A stretch of DNA of 6,772 nt from Parachlamydiales bacterium (GCA_003151315.1 PLXF01000177.1:10229-17000); one strand, 5' to 3'; positions 1 through 5,708 are shown, numbered from the stretch's first letter. Numbers and translations: made by a program. Notes: generated by a model not told the origin, from the sequence alone.

Positions 1-357
1 ATCATCGGTGTCAATAATCGCGAGCCACTTACTTTTGTTCTGCGCGCGCTTTACAGCATCAACATAAGCGTCTCGCTGAACATGCCACCACCCTTTTTCT
101 GTGTCGTACGTTTTTTCCCAAAAAATATACTCCACAATTCCCTCTCTAATATAGGGCTCCAGGACCGCATAGGAATTGTCTTCACTTAGATTATCGTATA
201 CGTAAAAATGCTCTATCCCAATCAATCGGTGATAATCGATCCATTCTTTTAAAAATCGATCCTCATTTTGTGTGATACAGCAGGCCGATATATTGTATTC
301 GTAAGCTGAGACATTATGATGAATGCAGAAAAAGATGATAAGCATAAAAAATTTCAT
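1..357 (-). CDS. Exported glycosyltransferase, GT92/DUF23-like (N-terminal part, cut by window edge)
   Basis: The frame opens with ATG at 357-355 and stays open for 119 codons to the left edge, so the C-terminal part is missing. Residues 1-18 (MKFFMLIIFFCIHHNVSA) look like a signal peptide with cleavage after V-S-A, so the enzyme probably leaves the cytoplasm. Residues 26-56 contain CCITQNEDRFLKEW, then YHRLIG and FYVYDN, the start of a GT-A fold as in GT92 and related DUF23/GT2-like enzymes (NE...EW..YH...G...F.(I/V)YDN). Residues 111-119 (WLAIIDTDD) supply a DxD-type motif (DTD, 116-118) expected to bind the metal and nucleotide-sugar; the window ends just there. A Shine-Dalgarno GGGAG (complement of 364-368) lies 6 nt before the ATG, and a good promoter lies upstream. 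The sugar donor and acceptor cannot be told. It is divergent from the RING/U-box gene. Family placement is fairly sure; export is inferred from the leader. Confidence 0.8.
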   Translation of the reverse strand, partial: MKFFMLIIFFCIHHNVSAYEYNISACCITQNEDRFLKEWIDYHRLIGIEHFYVYDNLSEDNSYAVLEPYIREGIVEYIFWEKTYDTEKGWWHVQRDAYVDAVKRAQNKSKWLAIIDTDD

Positions 358-381
358 TTTATTCTCCCGGAATTTTTTCAT

Positions 382-411
382 CTTATAATTTTATCCTTAA
401 AAATATGTCAA
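382..411 (-). promoter_or_regulatory. Sigma70/sigma66-type promoter of the glycosyltransferase gene
   Basis: On the minus strand TTGACA (complement of 406-411, a perfect -35 box) is followed after 18 bp by TATAAG (complement of 382-387, 5 of 6 to TATAAT). Transcription would begin near 375, giving a leader of about 18 nt that contains the GGGAG ribosome binding site. Surroundings are very AT-rich, so chance matches to the -10 box are easy, but a perfect -35 box at acceptable spacing just before a gene is good support. Confidence 0.55.
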
Positions 412-428
412 CAATAATTTTATACCTC

Positions 429-457
429 TTGAAATAAATGTCCTTCGCGCGTAAATT
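429..457 (+). promoter_or_regulatory. Weak candidate promoter for the RING/U-box gene
   Basis: TTGAAA (429-434, 5 of 6) is followed after 17 bp by TAAATT (452-457, 4 of 6), placing the start near 464 and leaving a leader of about 20 nt. A TATAAA at 461-466 has a better -10 score but no -35 box at proper spacing. The region is AT-rich and several alternatives exist; a developmentally regulated sigma factor is possible and would not be seen by this match. Confidence 0.25.
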
Positions 458-475
458 TATTATAAATTAAATATT

Positions 476-480
476 AGGAG
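476..480 (+). promoter_or_regulatory. Ribosome binding site that sets the RING/U-box start at ATG 486
   Basis: AGGAG at 476-480 lies 5 nt before ATG 486. A GTG at 480 is in the same frame but overlaps this Shine-Dalgarno sequence and has no usable one of its own, so the ATG two codons later is preferred as the true start. Confidence 0.75.
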
Positions 481-485
481 TGTGT

Positions 486-1232
486 ATGTCTGCTGTATCG
501 CAAAAGAGCCGTCTTGATAGTTTGCTAGAAATGCTTGAATGTCCTGTTGGACTCGAACCTCTTACAACAGCGGTGACATTAGTCCCTTGTTGCCACAAGA
601 TCAATGCAGCTTTCGCAGAATCTTTGTATGGCATCGTGCGAAATCATGCATGCACTAAGGCCAATCAGCCTTGCCATCGGTGCCGGCAAATTGTAATTGC
701 CTATTACCCTGACACTACGATTAGAGAGCTCGTAACTGAACTGCTGTCTGGTGTAGATAGGCCAGAAGCTCCCCATTCAGCTCCTGTAGTTGTTGAAGAG
801 GAAGAAAAATCAGAAGGTCTCCCGTATCCGGGCGAGCGAGGGGAATTTACTTTATTTTCAGACAATGCGAGATATCTTACTACAGTTCCGAGAGCTATTT
901 GTTTTTATAGTTCACGAGCTAGTTCTTTGTTTTCGAAAGTTGAGATTTGCGAGACTTTCAGGGGTGTTACGTACCTTCTCGTGGCTTCAAAATATCAATA
1001 TGGCTTAAAGCGCTATTTTGAAAGTAAGCAGCTTAATCTTCAATACATGAGTAATGGTTTTGATGATGAGCATTTTTATATAGAAGGTCGGAAAAACATG
1101 CAAAAGATGTTTGATATTATTATAGAAAATAACGACTTTCCTAGCAGATATATTCCAATAATCCGCGCTCTTATAAACCCACAAAGTCTGGACTCTGAAA
1201 CCCTTAATTTTTTGAGAAAGAACCCATTTTAG
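486..1232 (+). CDS. U-box/RING-like domain protein, candidate host-directed ubiquitin ligase effector
   Basis: A 248-residue soluble protein without signal peptide or membrane segment. Residues about 17-85 resemble a U-box/RING finger: ECPVGLEPL, then VTLVPCCHKIN, then QPCHRCRQ. C19, C35, H37, C63 and C66 fall where RING zinc ligands would be, but the second Cys of the first pair is L22 and the Cys after the His is N40, so the domain is either a zinc-free U-box or a degenerate RING. The segment YYPDTTIRELVTELL (73-87) looks like the helix that closes the domain. An acidic linker follows (about 101-111, VVVEEEEKSEG), then a C-terminal region (about 118-245) that I do not recognise. In intracellular bacteria such domains usually recruit host E2 enzymes after secretion; that role is inferred here. 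It has its own AGGAG site, is divergent from the glycosyltransferase gene and convergent with aspS, overlapping it by 29 bp. Its 3' half is notably AT-rich (1021-1140: 34 G/C of 120). Confidence 0.7.
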   Translation: MSAVSQKSRLDSLLEMLECPVGLEPLTTAVTLVPCCHKINAAFAESLYGIVRNHACTKANQPCHRCRQIVIAYYPDTTIRELVTELLSGVDRPEAPHSAPVVVEEEEKSEGLPYPGERGEFTLFSDNARYLTTVPRAICFYSSRASSLFSKVEICETFRGVTYLLVASKYQYGLKRYFESKQLNLQYMSNGFDDEHFYIEGRKNMQKMFDIIIENNDFPSRYIPIIRALINPQSLDSETLNFLRKNPF

Positions 1233-3012
1233 GCTCTACGAGCGAAATTAAGTTTTTCGCATCCATAATGATCGATTCGGTTGTCAGGCCGCAGTTAAAG
1301 GCGGCTTTGTTTTGATGACCGATTTTTTCATCATAGAAGGTCTCTAGATTGAGCAATGGGCCGAAAGGGGGAATGCTGCCCACTTTTAGGCCGAAGCGCT
1401 CTAAAATGACCGCTGGATCTTCAAATTCACATTTTTCTCCAACCGCATCGGCAACAGCTTTCATGTCGAGCTTGAGGTGGGCGGGGATGTTAAATTGGTA
1501 GTTCTTCTTCGTGCTTTTTCCTTTTAGGATAAGAGCCTTTACTCCCATCTCCTGGGGAACGCCACGGATGTGGGCCGACTCTTCTGAAGTGAGGGTCTCA
1601 GCGTGGGTCTTGTGATCAAATTCGATATTTTTGGCTTTAAGCTGTCGAACGATTTCGTTGCGGATATTCTCGCTGCCAAAAAAAACTTTCGCTTTGATCC
1701 GATTGCCAGCGATCCGTTTTGTGTCGGAGGGGAAGAGAGAGGCTTCGCGGATGTTTTTCAAGCGCAGAAGAGTCATGGTGAGCCTTTCCAATCCCATCCC
1801 GAAGCCGCCATGCGGGGGTCTGCCGAATTGGAAGATACTTAAATAGTCGCTAAAATGGGCCGGATTCATCCCTTTAGAATGGATCCCTTCGAGCATCGAT
1901 TCATAGGTGTGGCGTCTTTGGCCCCCTGAGGTGATCTCGATGCCGGCGCACAGAAGATCGAAGGTATTTGTAAGGGTAGGGTTCTCTTCTTTGGGATAGG
2001 AATAAAAGGGGCGTTTTTCTGTTTTCCAGTCGGTGATAAAGACGAGGTCGGTCCCTTTTTCTTCCCGGGCCCAGGCGCATAGATCCCGCTCTGCCGCAGG
2101 GCTTAGGTCGGGCTCATGCCGCTCATCAACCCCTTTTCGCTGATAATAGAGTTCTTGCGCCTCTTTAAAGGTAAGGCGGGGGAAAGGGACATCGGCAGGG
2201 GCCTGGATAATTTGGTCGCCTAGGGTCTCAATTTCTGCTTTAGAGTGCTGGTGTAGGTAGGAAAGGATGAATTTAATGCACCCTTCTTGGATATCAAGAA
2301 TTTCGTGCCAATGGTCGAAAAATCCCATTTCAAATTCAAATTGTTTCCCTTCGGAGAGGTGGCGAGTGGTGTGGGAGGGTTCGGCTCGGAAAAAGGGCAT
2401 AAGGGCAAAAACCCTTTCATTCACGCCAACCATGATCTGCTTATAGAGCTGGCTGCTTTGGGCTAAGGTCGCTGTGTGGCCAAAATAATCGACGTTGAAA
2501 AATTCTGCTCCCCCTTCAGAGGAGGCGCCGATGATATTGGGAGCGAAGTATTCGTATGCTTCGACATGATCGTGCATGTAGAGTTGATAAGCATGGGCGA
2601 TCTGCGACTGGATCCGGAAAACTGCGGCCAATTGCCGATTTCTTAGGGCAATAGGTCGGTTGTCGGGGATGGTTTCTAGATCGTTTTTTAATTCGGGTTT
2701 GTAATATTCGATGGGGGGTACTGCGATAATCGGATTTTCCACAACGATGACGGGGTGGATGATTTCAACGCCGAAGGAGGCCTCTTTTGAAGCGACGGCT
2801 TCTCCTCGTATGGCTAAAATCGATCCTGTCTGTAGAGAAGCGATTTTTTGCAGCTCTTCTTTCGATTCGACAATAATCTGAATAAATCCGGTCCGATCGC
2901 GGAGGATCAAAAAGGTCAACTTCCCAAAGGAACGGGTGGTATTAAGCCAGCCGCGTACGAATACGGGCTGGCCTATGTGTTTTTTTAATTCGCGTGCTAC
3001 TACTCGCTTCAT
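1204..3012 (-). CDS. aspS: Archaeal-type aspartyl-tRNA synthetase fused to a C-terminal YbaK/ProX editing domain
   Basis: A 602-residue cytoplasmic fusion. Residues 1 to about 100 form the OB-fold anticodon-binding domain (VFVRGWLNTTRSFGKLTFLI, then LRDRTGFIQI). About 115-438 is the class II catalytic core: motif 1 proline P158, flipping loop SEGGAEFF (165-172), aspartate-site QSSQLYKQ (185-192, K191 expected to bind the side chain), motif 2 FRAEPSHTTRHLSE (208-221), GIEITSGGQRRH (357-368) and motif 3 PPHGGFGMGLERL (399-411, R410). There is no GAD insertion, so it is the archaeal/AspRS2 type rather than the usual bacterial AspRS. Residues about 442-597 form a YbaK/ProX tRNA-editing domain: SEESAHIRGVP, VKALILKGK (K492 matches the catalytic Lys of YbaK), GSIPPFGPLL (545-554) and the TESI/EP end. 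The ATG has an AGAAGG site (complement of 3019-3024) and lies 3 nt after the pnp stop. Chlamydiae normally have a bacterial AspRS elsewhere, so this may be a second enzyme or one for tRNA(Asn). The editing substrate is unknown. Confidence 0.92.
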   Translation of the reverse strand: MKRVVARELKKHIGQPVFVRGWLNTTRSFGKLTFLILRDRTGFIQIIVESKEELQKIASLQTGSILAIRGEAVASKEASFGVEIIHPVIVVENPIIAVPPIEYYKPELKNDLETIPDNRPIALRNRQLAAVFRIQSQIAHAYQLYMHDHVEAYEYFAPNIIGASSEGGAEFFNVDYFGHTATLAQSSQLYKQIMVGVNERVFALMPFFRAEPSHTTRHLSEGKQFEFEMGFFDHWHEILDIQEGCIKFILSYLHQHSKAEIETLGDQIIQAPADVPFPRLTFKEAQELYYQRKGVDERHEPDLSPAAERDLCAWAREEKGTDLVFITDWKTEKRPFYSYPKEENPTLTNTFDLLCAGIEITSGGQRRHTYESMLEGIHSKGMNPAHFSDYLSIFQFGRPPHGGFGMGLERLTMTLLRLKNIREASLFPSDTKRIAGNRIKAKVFFGSENIRNEIVRQLKAKNIEFDHKTHAETLTSEESAHIRGVPQEMGVKALILKGKSTKKNYQFNIPAHLKLDMKAVADAVGEKCEFEDPAVILERFGLKVGSIPPFGPLLNLETFYDEKIGHQNKAAFNCGLTTESIIMDAKNLISLVEPKMGSFSKN

Positions 3013-3015
3013 CGA

Positions 3016-5118
3016 TTACCTTCTAGCCGCTTCCTCTTGGATGGCTCGGTGGCTCAATTTGATTTGGCCCCGGTCGTTGACGTCGAGTACTTTTACTTCG
3101 AGCATATCCCCTTCGTGGAATGGAGCGTCGTGGATATTTTCAATGCGCTGGGTAGAAATTTCTGAGATGTGGCAGAGCCCCTCTTTTCCAAAAATTTCAA
3201 CGAAATAGCCAAATGGTTTAATCGAGCTAATTCGACCTGTATAGATCTTTCCAATCTCGACTTCGGCAGTTAAGTTGAAAATAATCTGTTTAGCGCGATT
3301 CATGGAATCGGGATTGCTCGAAGCGATGCTGACAAGACCGTCGTCATTGATGTCGATCTGGACGCCAGTCTCTTCGACAATCTTGCGGATTTGTTTGCCT
3401 CCAGGCCCGATAACTGTGCCAATCTTGCTCGGCTTAATCTGGATAGTCTCAATGCGAGGCGCATGGGCAGACATTTCCGATTTAGGCTGAGGGCATACCG
3501 ACATCATGATGGTCAGGATGTGGGTCCGTCCCTCTTTGGCTTGCATAAGAGCTAAGCGCATGATCGCGTGGGTGATCCCTTCAATCTTAATGTCCATCTG
3601 GAATGCGGTAATTCCTCGATCATCTCCAGAGACTTTGAAATCCATGTCGCCCAAGGCATCTTCAGCGCCGAGAATGTCGGAGAGAATGGCAAAGCGGTCT
3701 CCTTCAAGGATAAGTCCCATAGCGATCCCTGCGACGGGACGCTTAATCGGAACGCCGGCATCCATAAGAGCCAAGCAGCCGCCGCAAACGGAGGCCATAG
3801 AAGAGGATCCGTTGGATTCGGTAATATTCGATTCTAGGCGGATGACGTAGGGGAAATCTTCTTGTTTAGGGAGAGTCGCTGCTAAAGAGCGCTCCGCCAA
3901 TTTACCATGCCCAATTTCGCGGCGTCCCGGGGTCCCGATTCGGCCCACTTCGCCCACTGAGAAGGGGGGAAAGAAATATTGGAGATAAAAACGGGAAAGT
4001 CCTTCGCCTTGGAGATCTTCGTAGCGCTGGCCCGAAGTTTCTCCGCCGAGAGTACAAACGGCAAGCGTCTGGGTCTCTCCACGTGTGAATAGGGAGCTTC
4101 CGTGCGTACGAGGAAGGATGGATTGTTCGATATCGATCGGACGAATCTCTTTTAGACCTCTTCCGTCAATCCTTTTCTGGGTGTCTAGCACCATCTTCCG
4201 CATCAGAGTCGATTGTAACTTTTTAAAGGAGAGGAGAACGTTTGTTTTTACATCTTTTGAATCTGTATCGGCAACAAGTGTTTTCAAGACGGTCTGTTGG
4301 ATTTCCGCTACTGCTTTTTCCCGCTCGCTTTTCGCTGCGATTTTGAGGGCCGATTCTAAAAGGGCTGAAGCAGATGCGTGAACGGCGTTGTTGATCTCTT
4401 GAGAGATTTTTCGGAGAGTATCCCGTTTTTTCGGTTTGCCGATTTTCTCACGCCAGGCGCTTAAATGGCGGCAAATTTCTTGAATGGCCTTGTGGCCCGT
4501 CTCAATCGCTTCGATTACCTGCTCTTCAGTGAGGAAGTCGCAAAATCCTTCGATCATCAAAATCGCATCTTCTGTTCCCGCTAAAATGAGGTCGAGTTTT
4601 GATTTTTTCGTCTCTTCAAAGGTGGGATTGATGATGAACTGCTCATCGATCATACCGACGCGGACAGCGCCGATTGGCTTAATGAGGGGAATGTCGGAAA
4701 TCGTTAGGGCGGCTGAAGCGGCGCAAATAGCTAGGACGTCGGGTGTATGGACTCCATCGTAGGAGAAAACGTAGGCGAGTACCTGGACCTCGTTATAATA
4801 TCCCTCTTCAAACATAGGTCTTAAGGGTCTATCGATGAGGCGGCAGGCTAGAATTTCCCGTTCTGTGGGTCTACCTTCCCGCTTAATGAATCCGGCAGCT
4901 GTACGGCCCACTGAGGAAAATTTTTCTTGGTAATCTACGCGGAGAGGGAAAAAGTCGATCCCTTCAGCAGGAGCTGCGGCAGCGCACGCCGTCGACATGA
5001 CAACCGTCTCGCCGCAATGGACGAGGACCGATCCGCCAGCTTGACGCGCGATTTTGCCTGTTTCAAACCTAAGAGTTTTCCCCCCGACTGGGACTGTAAT
5101 CGTTTCTCGATGTAGCAT
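3016..5118 (-). CDS. pnp: Polyribonucleotide nucleotidyltransferase (PNPase)
   Basis: This 700-residue protein, near the usual length (about 700-711), degrades RNA 3' to 5' by phosphorolysis as a ring-shaped trimer, and is involved in mRNA turnover. Domain order is canonical: first RNase PH domain (about 1-145, with the RNA-contact segment GFIKREGRPTERE at 76-88), helical linker (about 150-240), second RNase PH domain (about 315-545), KH domain (about 555-615, GPGG at 571-574) and S1 domain (about 621-692). The catalytic residues are present in GAEDALGDMDFKV: D487, D493 and K495 correspond to E. coli D486, D492 and K494. The start ATG (5118-5116) has AAAGGA (complement of 5128-5133) 9 nt upstream. 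It lies 140 bp after rpsO, with two stem-loops between them, and 3 nt before aspS, so an rpsO-pnp-aspS operon is likely. Nothing in the protein looks damaged. Confidence 0.98.
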   Translation of the reverse strand: MLHRETITVPVGGKTLRFETGKIARQAGGSVLVHCGETVVMSTACAAAAPAEGIDFFPLRVDYQEKFSSVGRTAAGFIKREGRPTEREILACRLIDRPLRPMFEEGYYNEVQVLAYVFSYDGVHTPDVLAICAASAALTISDIPLIKPIGAVRVGMIDEQFIINPTFEETKKSKLDLILAGTEDAILMIEGFCDFLTEEQVIEAIETGHKAIQEICRHLSAWREKIGKPKKRDTLRKISQEINNAVHASASALLESALKIAAKSEREKAVAEIQQTVLKTLVADTDSKDVKTNVLLSFKKLQSTLMRKMVLDTQKRIDGRGLKEIRPIDIEQSILPRTHGSSLFTRGETQTLAVCTLGGETSGQRYEDLQGEGLSRFYLQYFFPPFSVGEVGRIGTPGRREIGHGKLAERSLAATLPKQEDFPYVIRLESNITESNGSSSMASVCGGCLALMDAGVPIKRPVAGIAMGLILEGDRFAILSDILGAEDALGDMDFKVSGDDRGITAFQMDIKIEGITHAIMRLALMQAKEGRTHILTIMMSVCPQPKSEMSAHAPRIETIQIKPSKIGTVIGPGGKQIRKIVEETGVQIDINDDGLVSIASSNPDSMNRAKQIIFNLTAEVEIGKIYTGRISSIKPFGYFVEIFGKEGLCHISEISTQRIENIHDAPFHEGDMLEVKVLDVNDRGQIKLSHRAIQEEAARR

Positions 5119-5172
5119 GAAATATTTTCCTTTGATATTGAGGGCTGAATATAGATATGGGGGAATAGAAAT

Positions 5173-5209
5173 CAGAAAAAAAACTTCTCTGTGAAAAGAA
5201 TTTTTTCTG
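5173..5209 (-). promoter_or_regulatory. Long stem-loop in the pnp leader, RNase III-type processing site or weak terminator
   Basis: In the minus-strand RNA, CAGAAAAAA (complement of 5201-5209) pairs over 9 bp with UUUUUUCUG (complement of 5173-5181). A 2x2 UU/UU internal loop follows, then a 5-bp inner stem (5194-5198 with 5184-5188, including one G-U) closing a 5-nt loop (5189-5193). It ends 54 nt before the pnp start. In E. coli an RNase III-cut stem-loop in the pnp leader mediates PNPase autoregulation, so a similar role is plausible. Alternatively, the inner stem followed by U8 could act as a weak intrinsic terminator. The pairing is seen; the function is inferred. Confidence 0.5.
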
Positions 5210-5227
5210 TTCTCTATCGCCCATCTA

Positions 5228-5250
5228 AACCGCCTGGAATCCAGGCGGTT
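5228..5250 (-). terminator. Perfect GC-rich hairpin after rpsO (terminator, attenuator or processing stem)
   Basis: AACCGCCTGG (5228-5237) and CCAGGCGGTT (5241-5250) form a perfect 10-bp stem with a 3-nt loop. On the minus strand it starts 8 nt after the rpsO stop codon. Only three U residues follow (GGUUUAGAUGG), so as an intrinsic terminator it would be leaky. That suits an operon in which part of the transcription continues into pnp, as at the E. coli rpsO t1 site. It could instead protect the 3' end of rpsO mRNA after processing. The stem itself is certain, the function less so. Confidence 0.6.
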
Positions 5251-5258
5251 GTGTATAC

Positions 5259-5528
5259 TTATTTTCTCAGGTTCAGACGAACGATCAGGTTCTGATACCG
5301 TTTGGTATCTGTTGAATTGAGATAATCGAGCAATTTGCGTCGTTGCCCGACGAGTTTCAGAAGAGCGAGCCTTGAGCTGTGATCTTTAGGAGCCAGCTTA
5401 AGGTGCTCTGTGAGTTCGGCAATTCTTTCAGTTAGGATAGCGATCTGGACATCGGCTGAGCCGGTGTCTTTTTCGTGTAACTGAAATTTTTTAGTAATTT
5501 CTTCCTTGGTACCTTTATCTAGAGACAT
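5259..5528 (-). CDS. rpsO: 30S ribosomal protein S15
   Basis: The protein has 89 residues, exactly the usual length. It binds the central domain of 16S rRNA early in 30S assembly and also forms a bridge to the 50S subunit. Signature segments are clear: DTGSADVQIAILTERI (21-36), LTEHLKLAPKDHSSR (39-53) and QRRKLLDYL (62-70). H42, D49 and S52 match the rRNA-contacting E. coli H41, D48 and S51. The ATG (5528-5526) is preceded by GGAGAG (complement of 5537-5542) 8 nt upstream. The gene heads the minus-strand cluster: a good promoter lies 60-90 bp upstream, and a strong hairpin then pnp follow. S15 represses its own translation in several bacteria using different leader structures. Here the ribosome binding site can form a small hairpin, but no known S15 site is recognised. 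Confidence 0.98.
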   Translation of the reverse strand: MSLDKGTKEEITKKFQLHEKDTGSADVQIAILTERIAELTEHLKLAPKDHSSRLALLKLVGQRRKLLDYLNSTDTKRYQNLIVRLNLRK

Positions 5529-5542
5529 GGAGGAAGCTCTCC
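5529..5542 (-). promoter_or_regulatory. Small hairpin holding the rpsO ribosome binding site
   Basis: On the minus strand GGAG (complement of 5539-5542), part of the Shine-Dalgarno sequence, can pair with CTCC (complement of 5529-5532) directly next to the ATG, across a 6-nt loop AGCTTC. The stem is only 4 bp with no extension, so it would be weak alone, but a bound protein could stabilise it. An S15 autoregulatory site is possible but unproven. Confidence 0.25.
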
Positions 5543-5588
5543 GTAATTTAGGGTTTTCAATTCAGTCTTTACGAACATTTATGGCTGT

Positions 5589-5617
5589 ATTGTACCTGAT
5601 TTTCCCAATCTAGGCAA
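5589..5617 (-). promoter_or_regulatory. Sigma70/sigma66-type promoter of the rpsO-pnp-aspS cluster
   Basis: Minus strand: TTGCCT (complement of 5612-5617) is followed after exactly 17 bp by TACAAT (complement of 5589-5594, 5 of 6 to consensus). Transcription would start near 5582, giving a leader of about 54 nt before the rpsO ATG. Box quality, ideal spacing and position just before a ribosomal protein gene make this the best promoter in the window. Confidence 0.65.
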
Positions 5618-5662
5618 CTATATACCCGAGTTGATCCGAGAGAGAAGGAAAAAGGGGGTTAT

Positions 5663-5676
5663 TTAGGGTGTCCTAA
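5663..5676. repeat. Short inverted repeat in the divergent rpsO / coiled-coil gene region
   Basis: TTAGG (5663-5667) and CCTAA (5672-5676) are perfect 5-bp arms around GTGT. The site ends 3 bp before the putative -35 box of the plus-strand gene, where a regulator could bind, but arms this short occur by chance in AT-rich spacers. No regulator is encoded nearby. Confidence 0.2.
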
Positions 5677-5679
5677 TCC

Positions 5680-5708
5680 TTGCTTTTTGTTGAAATGGGT
5701 GGTATCGT
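5680..5708 (+). promoter_or_regulatory. Candidate promoter for the coiled-coil protein / tadA unit
   Basis: TTGCTT (5680-5685) is followed after 17 bp by TATCGT (5703-5708, 4 of 6). The start would fall near 5715, with a leader of about 20 nt that holds the AGGAG site (5725-5729) 5 nt before ATG 5735. A TTGAAA at 5690-5695 is a competing -35 box but has no good -10 partner. Confidence 0.35.

Noticed and set aside
480..485. GTG at 480 as start of the RING/U-box gene
   Set aside because: The codon overlaps the AGGAG ribosome binding site (476-480); ATG 486 has ideal spacing to it.
1242..1260. GCGAAA...TTTCGC hairpin just after the RING/U-box stop as a terminator
   Set aside because: Six base pairs with a 7-nt loop, no T-run after it, and it lies inside the aspS coding region.
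1204..1690. Possibility that the YbaK domain is a separate gene joined to aspS by a sequencing error
   Set aside because: The frame is continuous from the synthetase through a short linker (about 438-442) into the editing domain, with no stop codon, frameshift sign or internal start with a ribosome binding site noticed at the junction.
3506..3850. Open frames of 60-115 codons antisense or out of frame within pnp and aspS
   Set aside because: They lie wholly within strongly conserved genes in other frames, have no recognisable domains and no convincing ribosome binding sites.
5519..5578. A 19-codon upstream frame in the rpsO leader (ATG at 5578, minus strand) that overlaps the rpsO start out of frame
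   Set aside because: It has no Shine-Dalgarno sequence and begins only a few bases after the predicted transcription start; a chance ATG is more likely than a leader peptide.
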